This document shows positions 36,748-45,237 of a stretch of DNA of 64,000 bases, piece by piece (position 1 is the first letter of the stretch; each line of letters opens with the position of its first letter). The stretch comes from Pseudomonadota bacterium (GTDB lineage Bacteria > Pseudomonadota > Alphaproteobacteria > Caulobacterales > Caulobacteraceae): contig JAKBBV010000007.1 of assembly GCA_021808285.1 (NCBI GenBank), positions 1 through 64,000 of the forward strand, read 5' to 3'. Under the pieces are notes generated by a model. That model had not been told where the DNA came from. It saw only the letters and a program-made list of their open reading frames with translations, and searched no databases. The position numbers and the translations under genes are program-made.

Positions 36748-37218
36748 TCAGTAAGGACCCCAGCCGTAGTAGGGGAAGCGGCCCACATCGACCGATATCC
36801 GAGCGGCCATGTTGTCTTTGAGCGGCACACAGACCGTGCCCCCTGCCTCGCGATATCCAGCGGAGCCGACACCCGCGAACACCTCGCCATGGGGGCTCAT
36901 ATCGAGCTTTCCGGTCTTGGGGTCGACGCCGCCGCCGCAAGGACCCATCGGCATGGGCATATAGCCGGAATCGTCATAGCGCCGCGCCGCCATGGCGATG
37001 GGGCCGGCAGGCTGATCAGGCGGAGCGCCACCGAACGTGTCGTTGCGGGCTGTGGCGACCGGGCCGCCCGACGGAGCTGCGGTAGGGTCTGTCTGGGCCG
37101 TCGCCGGAGCACTGAGGGCAAGGAGCGCAAGCACGCCAAATGCCGTCGCCAGGGCGCCTATGGCCGCGATGGGAACGGCGCCTCGTGAGGCGGCGGATGA
37201 AAGCGACGACTTCGCCAT
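36748..37218 (-). CDS. Secreted hypothetical protein
   Basis: This 156-residue protein has an N-terminal signal peptide (VPIAAIGALATAFGVLALLA, cleaved near ATAQ). The mature part has a GGVDPKTGKLDMSPHGEVFAG segment, two Cys residues that could form a disulfide, and a C-terminus rich in Gly and Tyr (FPYYGWGPY). No family was recognised. ATG 37218 is preceded by GAGGAG; the frame stays open upstream but without signal-like sequence. It lies between GtrA (convergent) and putA (divergent). Confidence 0.7.
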   Translation of the reverse strand: MAKSSLSSAASRGAVPIAAIGALATAFGVLALLALSAPATAQTDPTAAPSGGPVATARNDTFGGAPPDQPAGPIAMAARRYDDSGYMPMPMGPCGGGVDPKTGKLDMSPHGEVFAGVGSAGYREAGGTVCVPLKDNMAARISVDVGRFPYYGWGPY

Positions 37219-37332
37219 GCGAAGGCTCCTCGACCTGACAGGCGATGATATAGGAGCCTGCATCCGTGGCCAAACCTGGGCCGCCGCCCAATTCGTCGCC
37301 ATTTCAAGTCCCGAGCGGAGCCTCTGTTTCCT

Positions 37333-40300
37333 GTGCCTTCCCCATCTCGTCCTGTCCTGTCTCTTCATGCCGCGCGCGCGGCCATCCCGGCGCTCTACCG
37401 GCGCCACGAGCACGCCGCCCTGGAGCCCCTGGCGCAGACGGCGCGGCTGAGCCCTGCCGAGCGCGCTCGGGTTCTCACCCGGGCTCGGAGTCTGCTGGAG
37501 CGGCTGCGCGCGCCCGGCAAGGCGGGATGGATCGACTCCTTCCTGAGCCAATACAGTCTCTCCAGCGAGGAGGGGGCGGCGCTCCTGGGCCTTGCGGAGG
37601 CCTATCTGCGGGTGCCTGACGCGGCCACGGCCGACGCCCTGATCCGCGACAAGCTGGGCCGCGGCGACTGGCGTTCAGGTCTCGGCGACGCCGACAATGT
37701 GGTCGTCAAGAGCGCCACCCTGGGCCTGCTCATCGCCCAGTCCCTGTCCCAGGCTCCGTCGGGCACGCTCAAGGGGCTGGTGGCGCGCATGGGCGAGCCG
37801 GCGATCCGGGTCGCTGTCGGCGCCGCCATGCAGCGCATGGGCGAGGCTTTTGTGCTTGGCCGCGATATTGCCGAAGCGCTCAAGCGCGCGGACCGGGGCG
37901 CCAACCGCGCCTTCCGCTACTCTTTCGATATGCTGGGCGAGGGCGCGCGCACCGCCGCCGACGCTGAGGCCTATCAGGGGGCCTATCTGGCGGCCGTCAA
38001 GGCCCTCGGTCGGTCCGCTTCGAGCGATGACATTTTCGGCCGAGACAGCGTGTCGGTGAAGCTGTCGGCTCTGCATCCGCGCTACGAGCCCTTCCATGCC
38101 GACCGGGCGGTCAAGGAGCTCTCAGGCCGGCTTATCGAACTGGCGCGGCTGGCCAAGGATCTGGGCGTGGGGCTGACCGTGGACGCCGAGGAGAGCGAGC
38201 GACTCGAGATGTCGCTATCGATCCTGGAGAATGCGGCGCGCGATACGTCGCTCAGGGGGTGGGATGGGCTGGGTATGGCCGTCCAGGCCTATCAGCGGCG
38301 AGCGCCCGCAGTGATCGATTGGGCGGGAGCTCTGGCCCGGGAAACCGCCCGACGTCTGATGGTGCGCCTGGTCAAAGGCGCCTACTGGGACAGCGAGATC
38401 AAGCGCGCCCAGGAGCGAGGCCTGGACGACTATCCTGTTTTCACCCGCAAGACCGGCACCGATGTCAGCTATCTGGCCTGCGCCCGGGCCATGCTGGCGG
38501 ATGAGGCTCTCTATCCCGCCTTCGCGACGCACAACGCCCTGACCGTCGCCACGGTGCTGGAATGGGCCGGGAACCGGTCTGACTTCGAGTTCCAGCGGCT
38601 GCACGGCATGGGTGAGGGGCTCTATGAGGGGCTGATGAGCGAGCGCGCTCTCGCCGTGCGCGTCTATGCCCCGGTGGGCGGATATCGGGACCTCCTGGCC
38701 TATCTGGTGCGTCGCCTGCTTGAGAACGGGGCCAATACCAGCTTCGTGCATCAGATCGCCGACCGGGATGTCAGCGCGGAGGTCCTGCTGGCTGACCCGG
38801 TGGAGCGGGCCCTGGCGGCGGGACTGACGCCGCACCCCGCCATTCCCTCACCGCTTGAGCTCTATGGCCCCTCACGCCGAAATTCCGCAGGCCTCGATCT
38901 TTCGGAGTCTACCGTGACGGCGCCGCTGCTGCGGGACATGGCCGACGCCCTGACCGAACCGGCGCGGGCCGGGCCGATCATCGGCGGACGGGAGGGCTCC
39001 GAAGGCGGTCACGCTGTCGCCAACCCCGCCGGCGGCGCATCGCCCGGTCAGGTCGCGCACGCGACTCGAACCGATCTCGACCAGGCCCTGGAGCTTGGCC
39101 AAGAGGCCCAGCCCGTCTGGAATGCCCGCGGCGCCTTGGAGCGTGCGGAAATTCTCGACCGTCTGGCGGAACTTCTTGAGCGCGACCGGGCGACGCTCAT
39201 GGCCCTGCTGACGGCAGAGGCAGGCAAAACGGTGGGCGATGCCCTCAGCGAGGTGCGGGAGGCGGTGGACTTCTGTCGCTACTACGCGTGCCAGGCGCGT
39301 CAGTTCGCAGAGCCCCAGACCCTTTCAGGCCCCACGGGCGAACTGAACCAGTTGGCGCTGGCCGGTCGCGGCGTGTTCGTCTGCATCAGTCCGTGGAATT
39401 TTCCCCTGGCCATTTTCCTTGGCCAGGTCGCCGCCGCTCTCGTCATGGGCAATGCCGTGATCGCCAAGCCGGCGCCGCAGACGCCCCTGGTCGCCGCCGC
39501 CGCCGTGCGTCTCGCCCATCAAGCCGGTGTCCCTGGGGACGTTCTGCACCTTCTGCCGGGCGACGCGACGCTGGGCGCGGCGCTGGTGGCCGATAGCCGC
39601 GTGGCTGGCGTCGCCTTCACCGGCTCCACGGCTGCGGCGAAGCGGATCGCCCGAAGCCTGGTGGAGGATGAGTCGCGTCCGATCGTCCCACTGATCGCGG
39701 AGACCGGAGGCATCAACGCGATGCTGGTGGATTCCACCGCACTGCCGGAACAGGTGGTGGCGGATGTCGTCGTCTCCGCCTTCGGGTCTGCGGGGCAGCG
39801 CTGCTCAGCCCTGCGCCTCCTGTGCCTCCACGAGGATATCGCCCCGCGCGTGATCGAAATGCTGAAGGGCGCCATGGCCGAGCTGGTGGTTGGCGACCCC
39901 GCCCGCACGGAGACCGACGTCGGACCCGTGATCGACGCCGAGGCCCGCGCCCGGATCGAGGCCCATCTGGCCCGTTGGCGCGACCGCGTCCTCTATGCCT
40001 GCGACGCCCCCGTGGAGGGGACCTTCGTCGCCCCAACCCTCGTCCGGGTCAATGCCGTGGAGGATGTGGATCGGGAGGTGTTTGGCCCGGTGCTACACGT
40101 GGCGACCTTCCCGTCGGAGGGGCTGGAGGCGACCCTGCAACGGGTGATGAAGACCGGGTACGGGCTTACCCTGGGGGTACACTCGCGCATCGCGGCCGTG
40201 GCCCAGGCGGTTCGCGCCCAGGCCAAGGTCGGCAACCTCTATGTCAATCGCACCATGATCGGCGCTGTGGTCGGGGTGCAGCCCTTCGGAGGGGAGGGCC

Positions 40301-40425
40301 TCTCCGGCACCGGTCCCAAGGCCGGCGGGCCGCACTATCTGCCCCGCTTCGCCGTGGAGAGAACCTTCACTTGGGACACCACCTCGGCCGGGGGCAACGC
40401 CAGCCTGCTGGGCATGGAGGATTGA
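37333..40425 (+). CDS. putA: Bifunctional proline dehydrogenase / glutamate-semialdehyde dehydrogenase PutA
   Basis: This is a protein of 1030 residues that oxidises proline to glutamate in two steps, with channelled intermediate. The N-terminal helical domain is followed by the FAD-dependent ProDH barrel (KLSALHPRYEP, MVRLVKGAYWDSEIKRAQ and ATHNALTVATVLEWA). The NAD-dependent P5C dehydrogenase half has SPWNFPLAIFLGQVAAALV, the catalytic Glu region in IAETGGINAML and the nucleophilic Cys in SAGQRCSALRLL. The N-terminal ribbon-helix-helix DNA-binding domain of the long trifunctional PutA is absent, so it cannot autoregulate that way. The start used is GTG 37333. Confidence 0.96.
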   Translation: MPSPSRPVLSLHAARAAIPALYRRHEHAALEPLAQTARLSPAERARVLTRARSLLERLRAPGKAGWIDSFLSQYSLSSEEGAALLGLAEAYLRVPDAATADALIRDKLGRGDWRSGLGDADNVVVKSATLGLLIAQSLSQAPSGTLKGLVARMGEPAIRVAVGAAMQRMGEAFVLGRDIAEALKRADRGANRAFRYSFDMLGEGARTAADAEAYQGAYLAAVKALGRSASSDDIFGRDSVSVKLSALHPRYEPFHADRAVKELSGRLIELARLAKDLGVGLTVDAEESERLEMSLSILENAARDTSLRGWDGLGMAVQAYQRRAPAVIDWAGALARETARRLMVRLVKGAYWDSEIKRAQERGLDDYPVFTRKTGTDVSYLACARAMLADEALYPAFATHNALTVATVLEWAGNRSDFEFQRLHGMGEGLYEGLMSERALAVRVYAPVGGYRDLLAYLVRRLLENGANTSFVHQIADRDVSAEVLLADPVERALAAGLTPHPAIPSPLELYGPSRRNSAGLDLSESTVTAPLLRDMADALTEPARAGPIIGGREGSEGGHAVANPAGGASPGQVAHATRTDLDQALELGQEAQPVWNARGALERAEILDRLAELLERDRATLMALLTAEAGKTVGDALSEVREAVDFCRYYACQARQFAEPQTLSGPTGELNQLALAGRGVFVCISPWNFPLAIFLGQVAAALVMGNAVIAKPAPQTPLVAAAAVRLAHQAGVPGDVLHLLPGDATLGAALVADSRVAGVAFTGSTAAAKRIARSLVEDESRPIVPLIAETGGINAMLVDSTALPEQVVADVVVSAFGSAGQRCSALRLLCLHEDIAPRVIEMLKGAMAELVVGDPARTETDVGPVIDAEARARIEAHLARWRDRVLYACDAPVEGTFVAPTLVRVNAVEDVDREVFGPVLHVATFPSEGLEATLQRVMKTGYGLTLGVHSRIAAVAQAVRAQAKVGNLYVNRTMIGAVVGVQPFGGEGLSGTGPKAGGPHYLPRFAVERTFTWDTTSAGGNASLLGMED

Positions 40426-40440
40426 GAGGCGCTTTGTCAG

Positions 40441-40515
40441 CCCCCAGCACTCTGGCCCCCAGCACTCTGGCCCCCAGCACTCAGGCCCCCAGCACTCAGG
40501 CCCCCAGCATTCAGG
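40441..40515. repeat. Perfect-register 15-bp tandem repeat, five copies
   Basis: Five consecutive 15-base units of the type CCCCCAGCACTCTGG fill exactly 75 bases between putA and the epimerase gene. Units 1-2 read TCTGG at the end, units 3-4 read TCAGG, and unit 5 has one further change. The stop codon of the minus-strand epimerase gene (TGA, 40513-40511) lies inside the last unit. Because the unit length is a multiple of three, copy number changes would leave a frame intact, but no real gene reads through it. Confidence 0.95.
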
Positions 40516-41464
40516 CCGCTGCCGCCAGTAAGGGGCGGGCGAAGGACCGGGCGGCGAGGGGGATCCCGATCTCGAACGGCGTGGGATCGTCCCAGAAGGC
40601 CTTCGCCCACTTGCTCCAGTCCACCCGATAGGGCCGGTCGAAGGTGAAGGCCATGTCGGCCACCTCGGCCAAAGAGGGCACAGCCAGGCCCAGGGCCGGA
40701 AGGGTCCAGATCGGAAGCGATTGCAGGCGCGCCGGGCGACCCAGGGCGGCGGCGGCCAGGGCCACCAGTTCGCGCGGAGTGCGGGTCGGGGCGCACGGCG
40801 CGTTCCAGACCTGATTGAAGGCGCTGTCCTCGGCGTCCAGCAAGGTCACCGCGGCGCGCCCGATGTCGGGCACAAAGGCGAAGTCGTGCGGGAGGTCGGC
40901 CCTGGGAACCATCAGGGCCGGCTTGCCCTGGGCCAGGGCTCCCAGCGCCGTGTCTCCCAGGTGGGAGTTACCGACGCCAGGGCCGTAGAAATCAGGCGGA
41001 CGGATCGCGGCCACACGCACGCGGCCCGCCTCGGCGGCGGCGCGCCACAGGCGGGTGACCTCGGCCCGGATGGCCGGTTTTGCGCCTCGGTCGGTGAGCG
41101 GCATGTCCTCGGTCAGAGGCGCGGTCTGGGGCCCCAGCATGTAGAGATTGTCGATGAAGACCAGGCGCGCGCCATGAGCTTCGCAGGCCGAAAGGACATG
41201 ACTCATCAGGGGCGGCCAGACGCGCCGCCAGACCTTGGCGTCGTAGGCGAGGCCGATGGCCATCACAACCTGACGGGCGCCGCGGATCGCGGCGTCGAGG
41301 GAAGCGGAGTCGAGGCCGTCGCAGGCGATGAACTGTGCGCCAGGAGGCAGGTCTGCGGGACGCGACCTCTGGGCCACACGAACGGCGTCGCCGCGGGCGA
41401 GCAGCCGCTCCACCACGTTCCGGCCCGTGGCGCCGTAGCCGAGAATAACTGTGAGATTGTCCAT
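40511..41464 (-). CDS. NAD-dependent epimerase/dehydratase family protein
   Basis: This is a 317-residue extended short-chain dehydrogenase-like protein. The N-terminal nucleotide-binding motif is ILGYGATGRNVVERLL. The Tyr/Lys catalytic pair is not clean: FIDNLYMLGP supplies a Tyr, but the following Y-x3-K is not obvious, so it may be an atypical or NmrA-like member. The substrate-domain segment AAIRPPDFYGPGVGNS is typical of epimerases. It is divergent from a LysR gene with a shared 75-bp promoter region holding a palindrome, so it is probably the target of that regulator. Confidence 0.82.
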   Translation of the reverse strand: MDNLTVILGYGATGRNVVERLLARGDAVRVAQRSRPADLPPGAQFIACDGLDSASLDAAIRGARQVVMAIGLAYDAKVWRRVWPPLMSHVLSACEAHGARLVFIDNLYMLGPQTAPLTEDMPLTDRGAKPAIRAEVTRLWRAAAEAGRVRVAAIRPPDFYGPGVGNSHLGDTALGALAQGKPALMVPRADLPHDFAFVPDIGRAAVTLLDAEDSAFNQVWNAPCAPTRTPRELVALAAAALGRPARLQSLPIWTLPALGLAVPSLAEVADMAFTFDRPYRVDWSKWAKAFWDDPTPFEIGIPLAARSFARPLLAAAA

Positions 41465-41506
41465 GACGGGGCTCCTTTCGGGGCCGCCAGACTGGCGCGG
41501 ACCCTA

Positions 41507-41521
41507 TCATTCGTAAAATGA
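41507..41521. promoter_or_regulatory. Candidate LysR-type operator (T-N11-A palindrome)
   Basis: In the 75-bp space between the epimerase gene and the lysR gene stands TCATTCGTAAAATGA, a perfect 5-bp inverted repeat with a 5-base spacer that meets the T-N11-A rule for LysR-type binding sites. An imperfect AT-rich extension continues toward the lysR start. Function is inferred. Confidence 0.55.
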
Positions 41522-41539
41522 ATATGAGATATCAAAAGC

Positions 41540-42466
41540 ATGCAGAAACCGCATATAAGTGGCTTGGACCTGAAGCTCCTTCCTGCCCTGGAGGCCCTGC
41601 TGCGGCTGCGCAGCGTCAGCCGGGCGGGGGCGGAGTTGGGCTTGAGCCAGCCGGCCATGAGCCGGGCCCTGGCGCGCTTGCGCGACCTGCAGGGCGACCC
41701 CCTGATGGTGCGGGTCAAGGACGGCTATGCCCTCACCGCCCGGGCCCGCGCGCTTCAGCCTCGTCTGGACGAGGCCTTGGCGGCGCTGGACGAAGTGTTC
41801 CGTCCCGACCGGCGCGACCTGGCCCAGGAGAGGCGCACGGTGCGGCTGGCGGCGGCAGACGTGCAGAGCGTGCTCCTGGCGCCGGCCGTGATCGCACGCC
41901 TGGCGCGCGAGGCGCCGGGGGTGGAACTGCGCGTGGAGGCCTATTCCGCCGCAACGATCGAGCGCACCTTGTCCGGTCGCGTCGACCTCGCCTTCGCCCA
42001 GACCGGAACGCCCTTGCCGCCGGGCGCGGCCAGCGAGACCATTGCGCGCGATCGCTTGGCCCTGGTCATGCGACGCGACCACCCGACGGCGGGCAAGGTA
42101 TGGACTCTGGCTGATTACGGCCTCTGGCCGCAGGCGGCGGTGAGCCTGCTGGGCGATGGTCTGTCCGAGATCGATGCTCGACTGGCCGCCCACGGGGTGA
42201 GCCGGCGGCTGGCGCTCGTCACGCCCTATTTCTCAGCGGCCCTGGCGGCGACGGCGCGGAGCGATTGCGTGACCACGATCTCGGCGGCTTTCGCCCGGCG
42301 CTTCGCCGAACCCATGGGACTCATCCTGCGCGATCCGCCCTTCGCCGATATCACCTTCGGCGTGACCCTGGTCTGCGCCGAGCGCCTTTCGGCCGATCCC
42401 CTGGTCGGGTGGATCAAGCGTCTGTTCCGCCAGGCGGCGGCGGAGGCGGGGTTCGAGGCGGCCTGA
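41540..42466 (+). CDS. LysR family transcriptional regulator
   Basis: This 308-residue regulator has an N-terminal winged helix-turn-helix (LLRLRSVSRAGAELGLSQPAMSRALARLRDLQGDPL, read in two parts: residues about 20-42 and 43-60). The C-terminal effector domain contains RVDLAFAQTGTPLPPG and LALVMRRDHP. The ligand is unknown. The gene is transcribed away from the epimerase gene; LysR proteins commonly control themselves and the divergent gene through the shared promoter. Confidence 0.9.
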   Translation: MQKPHISGLDLKLLPALEALLRLRSVSRAGAELGLSQPAMSRALARLRDLQGDPLMVRVKDGYALTARARALQPRLDEALAALDEVFRPDRRDLAQERRTVRLAAADVQSVLLAPAVIARLAREAPGVELRVEAYSAATIERTLSGRVDLAFAQTGTPLPPGAASETIARDRLALVMRRDHPTAGKVWTLADYGLWPQAAVSLLGDGLSEIDARLAAHGVSRRLALVTPYFSAALAATARSDCVTTISAAFARRFAEPMGLILRDPPFADITFGVTLVCAERLSADPLVGWIKRLFRQAAAEAGFEAA

Positions 42467-42485
42467 GGCGCTGGGCGGCGCGCGT

Positions 42486-42992
42486 TCAGGACCCGTAGAA
42501 GGCCGGCGCATAGATGGTTTCGCCGCGTGGGGCTGGGCCGGTGAAGACGAGGCGCTGAAACGGTCCTGGCGCCATGTCGGCGAAGGTCAGGGCCGGATCG
42601 CTCTCGAAGCCGAAGCGGCCATAATAGGCCGGGTCGCCCAGGACGACGCAACCCGATGCGCCGGTCCCGCGCAGTCGCGTCAGGCCGGTCTCAACCAGTC
42701 GCGCCCCGATGCCCCGCCGGCGCCATGGCTCAAGGACCGCGACGGGGCCGAGGCCGAACCAGTCGCGCGCGCCATCGGACAGGGTGACAGGGGAGAAGGC
42801 GGCACAACCGACCCGGCGTGTCCCGACCTGGGCGACCAGGCAGAGGGAGAGATGGCCGCTCTCGTGCAGGGCCGCGACAATCGCGCCTTCCGTCCCGTCA
42901 CGGTGGTCCGCGGTGAGGAAGGCCTTGTCCACGAGGTGGGTGAGGAGGCGTCCCTCGCCTGGATCTTCGTCTCGGATCGTGATGACGGTCAT
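42486..42992 (-). CDS. GNAT family N-acetyltransferase (YhbS-like)
   Basis: This 168-residue protein shows the acetyl-CoA binding motif GLGPVAVLEPWRRRGIGARL near residue 80, with the R-R-G-I-G-A loop. The following CVVLGDPAYYGRFGFES is characteristic of the YhbS/COG3153 branch, as is the C-terminal AYAPAF-like end (TIYAPAFYGS). The substrate is not known. It converges with the lysR gene and is divergent from the Gre-like gene. Confidence 0.88.
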   Translation of the reverse strand: MTVITIRDEDPGEGRLLTHLVDKAFLTADHRDGTEGAIVAALHESGHLSLCLVAQVGTRRVGCAAFSPVTLSDGARDWFGLGPVAVLEPWRRRGIGARLVETGLTRLRGTGASGCVVLGDPAYYGRFGFESDPALTFADMAPGPFQRLVFTGPAPRGETIYAPAFYGS

Positions 42993-43096
42993 GGGCGTCC
43001 GGGCCTGGATCAGACAGTCTTGGGCTGTCTCAGTGGCCCTGTCATGCTCCTATATGGAGCCTCGCAGGAAGCCCGCGCGCGTCGAGGAGTTAAGTC

Positions 43097-43576
43097 ATGT
43101 CCGTCGCCTTCACCCGGGAAGAGGATCTCGAGGCCCGCGCCGCGGACCTGCCCGACCGCCCCATCTCGGCCCACCCCAACTTGGTTACGGCAGAGGGCCT
43201 CGCCGCACTGGATGTGGCGCTCGCCGAGGCTCAACGCGCCTATGTCGCCGCCAAAGCGGCGGGGGATGTGAGCGTCGATCGCACCGCGCTCGCCCGCGCC
43301 ACGCGCGAGTTGAGATACTGGTCCGCGCGCCGGGGAAGCGCCCAACTGACCCAGCCGGCGCTGCAGCCCGACTTCGTCCAGTTCGGCGCCGTGGTGCGGA
43401 TCGCCCGTGAGGATGGGCGCGTGCAGACCTTCCGCATCGTCGGCGAGGACGAGGCCGACCCCGCCGCCGGACTCATTTCCTACGTTTCACCCCTGGCCCA
43501 GGCGCTGCTCGGTAAAGCCATCGGCGAGACGGTTACAGTCGCCGGCAGCGAAGCTGAGGTGCTGGACGTGGCCTAG
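43097..43576 (+). CDS. GreA/GreB-family RNA polymerase-binding protein, variant tip
   Basis: This 159-residue protein has the two-domain Gre layout. An N-terminal coiled coil (residues about 30-75, LAEAQRAYVAAKAAGDVSVD) is followed by the FKBP-like C-terminal domain (VQFGAVVRIAREDGRVQTF, YVSPLAQALLGKAIGETV). Gre factors enter the RNA polymerase secondary channel and stimulate cleavage of backtracked RNA using two acidic residues at the coiled-coil tip (GD-x-SEN). Here the tip reads GDVSVD, so the second acid appears lost and cleavage activity is doubtful. Its stop TAG (43574-43576) lies in the CTAG target of IS element 2. Confidence 0.82.
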   Translation: MSVAFTREEDLEARAADLPDRPISAHPNLVTAEGLAALDVALAEAQRAYVAAKAAGDVSVDRTALARATRELRYWSARRGSAQLTQPALQPDFVQFGAVVRIAREDGRVQTFRIVGEDEADPAAGLISYVSPLAQALLGKAIGETVTVAGSEAEVLDVA

Positions 43577-43592
43577 CAGGCTGTTGAAATTG

Positions 43593-43937
43593 TCATTCGT
43601 GGAGGGCGACGAAGCCTGAATCGTCGCTGTTGTGAATGAAGATGTGCCCAACGAGGCGGCCGGCGGTTCCGATGAAGGCCCATCCGCGGCCGCAGGCCTG
43701 GTCGGTGTCATTGTGGCCCTCCCAGGAGAACTCTGCACACGCCGCGCCGTCGCGCGCGCCGTATCTGACATCGAGCCATGCCTTGACCGCGCCGAAGGCG
43801 AAGCTGCCGTCGTGGTCGCCTTCGAAGATGATGTGCGCCGGTTCGATCAGGTCGATGTAGTCATTGTCCCACTGATCCATCTCCTCGATCCGCCAGCGGC
43901 CCCTGAACGCCCTGGCCAGGGCCGAAGCGCGTCTCAC
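43593..43937 (-). CDS. IS-borne passenger protein (114 aa)
   Basis: This is a 114-residue protein starting at a GTG (43937) that overlaps the transposase stop as GTGA, so translation is probably coupled. It shows RGRWRIEEMDQWDNDYIDLI, then HIIFEGDHDGSFAFGAVKAW, CAEFSWEGHNDTDQACGRGW and the ending GHIFIHNSDDSGFVAL. I recognise this as a small protein type (RGRWRI-x-EM-x-x-WD-x-D-x-IDL) found scattered in bacterial genomes, often near mobile elements. It looks like a compact beta-sheet protein of unknown function. It has no DNA-binding motif that I can see. Confidence 0.78.
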   Translation of the reverse strand: MRRASALARAFRGRWRIEEMDQWDNDYIDLIEPAHIIFEGDHDGSFAFGAVKAWLDVRYGARDGAACAEFSWEGHNDTDQACGRGWAFIGTAGRLVGHIFIHNSDDSGFVALHE

Positions 43938-45034
43938 GCCGTTGCTCCGGCGAGGAGCTTGGGCAGGCGGACGAGGTTGTAGGCCGCCGCGGCGAAGGTG
44001 AAGGCCCATCCCACCCGGTCGCGACCTCGCAAGCGGGTCTTGCGCATGCCGGCCACGCTCTTGATCCATCCGAAACCCTCCTCGATGCGCTTGCGGAGGA
44101 TCTGGCTGGCGGCGTAGCCGGCGTGGCGCGTGGTTCGCCCGTCGATGGCCGAGCGCCGGCCATTGGTGTTCTGGGCGACGTGCGGACGCACGTTCATCGA
44201 GCGCAGTTCATTGACGAAGTCCTCGGCGTCATAGGCCTTGTCGGCCCCCAGCGAGATCGCCCGCGGCCGATCGGCCCAGGCCTCGATCATCGACAGGGCC
44301 GCGTTCCGCTCGCCATGGCCGTCGGCCAAGGTCAGGCGGGCGTCGACGATCAGGCAGGACCGGTTCTCCATCAGGGTGTGACCCATGAAGCAGAGCTTGG
44401 CCTCCATGCCGGAGCCCTTCCGGTAGAGCCTGGCCTCGGGATCGGTGGTGCTCTGGTGCGTCTCGTTGGACCGCTTCTGGCCCTTGAAGTCGACCTCGGC
44501 GTTGCGCCCGCCGCCGCCTGGCGGCGGTTCATTCCCATCGCCCGGCGCCTTGGGCTTGAAGCTCTTCATCGACGCCCAGGCCTCGATCAGCGTGCCATCG
44601 ACACTGAAGTGGTCGGTCGACAACAACCGCTTCACCTTCGGCTGGGCCAGCACCGCCGAGAGGAACCGCGCGGCGATCTCACCCTCCAGCAGCCGGTCGC
44701 GGTTCTTCGAGAACGTCGAGTGGTCCCAGGTCGCATCGTCCACGCCCAGGCCCACGAACCAGCGGAACAACAGATCGAACTCCAGACGCTCCATCAACTG
44801 CCGCTCCGAGCGGATCGAATAGAACGCCTGCAGCAGCATCGCCCGCAACAGCATCTCCGGCGCGATCGAGGGCCGGCCCATCCCCGAGTAGAGACCCGCA
44901 AAGTCCTCGCTCAGCGACGCCAGCGCCGCGTCCACCAGGCGCCGGATGGCCCTCAGCGGATGGTTCGGCCGAACCCGCGCCTCGATGTCCACATACGAAA
45001 ACAACGACCCCGAACGCTGATCCGAACCCCGCAT
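43934..45034 (-). CDS. IS5-family transposase (element 2)
   Basis: This is a single-frame transposase of 366 residues. The N-terminal domain starts LFSYVDIEARVRPNHPLRAI with SIRSERQLMERLEFDLLFRW. The catalytic residues fit the DDE pattern: Asp in FSVDGTLIEAW, Asp in LGADKAYDAEDFV, Glu in RKRIEEGFGWIKSVAGMRK. A Pro/Gly-rich insertion lies between the first and second Asp. No frameshift or stop is seen, so it is probably active. Confidence 0.92.
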   Translation of the reverse strand: MRGSDQRSGSLFSYVDIEARVRPNHPLRAIRRLVDAALASLSEDFAGLYSGMGRPSIAPEMLLRAMLLQAFYSIRSERQLMERLEFDLLFRWFVGLGVDDATWDHSTFSKNRDRLLEGEIAARFLSAVLAQPKVKRLLSTDHFSVDGTLIEAWASMKSFKPKAPGDGNEPPPGGGGRNAEVDFKGQKRSNETHQSTTDPEARLYRKGSGMEAKLCFMGHTLMENRSCLIVDARLTLADGHGERNAALSMIEAWADRPRAISLGADKAYDAEDFVNELRSMNVRPHVAQNTNGRRSAIDGRTTRHAGYAASQILRKRIEEGFGWIKSVAGMRKTRLRGRDRVGWAFTFAAAAYNLVRLPKLLAGATA

Positions 45035-45110
45035 CCGCCTCTCCCAACCACCTCAGGCAGGAGTGAATCATGCCGAATCCGGCCGCGCCACCGACTTCTT
45101 CAACAGCCTG

Positions 45111-45228
45111 CTAGAGCGCCGTCCGACCAGATGGAAACTGTCTGGGCGGTCAGACGGCGCGTAAACGACTGAATCTAGAGCGAATGGCGATGTCCTCAGG
45201 GATTCCCTCAGCTCGAAATTCGCTCTAG
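45111..45228. repeat. 118-bp palindromic dispersed repeat, copy B, flanked by IS elements
   Basis: This is the second copy of the repeat at 5791-5908. Differences are confined to one base near the left end, one in the spacer and about three in the loop of the second hairpin. The two inverted repeats are kept. Its left CTAG is the target duplication of IS element 2 and its right CTAG (45225-45228) is the insertion site of IS element 3, so it is hemmed in on both sides by mobile elements. Confidence 0.85.
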
Positions 45229-45237
45229 GCTCCAGAC

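Larger units (their letters stand above)
43577..45110 (-). mobile_element. IS5-family insertion sequence with passenger gene, element 2
   Basis: The element is 1534 bp. Its ends match as inverted repeats: CAGGCTGTTGAA at 43577-43588 and its reverse complement at 45099-45110. It is flanked by direct repeats CTAG (43573-43576 and 45111-45114), fitting the YTAR target of the IS5 group. It carries an intact transposase and a short passenger gene downstream of it. The left CTAG contains the TAG stop of the Gre-like gene, and the right CTAG is the start of palindromic repeat copy B, so before insertion the repeat directly followed that stop codon. Confidence 0.93.

Noticed and set aside
40441-40515. 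Possible CRISPR array
   Set aside because: Units are only 15 bp with no spacers and no cas genes, so it is a simple tandem repeat.
40437-40796. Frame ending in GGLSAGGQSAGGQ repeats, a possible repeat protein
   Set aside because: It reads through the 15-bp tandem array in a frame that overlaps the epimerase gene; the epimerase frame is the coding one.
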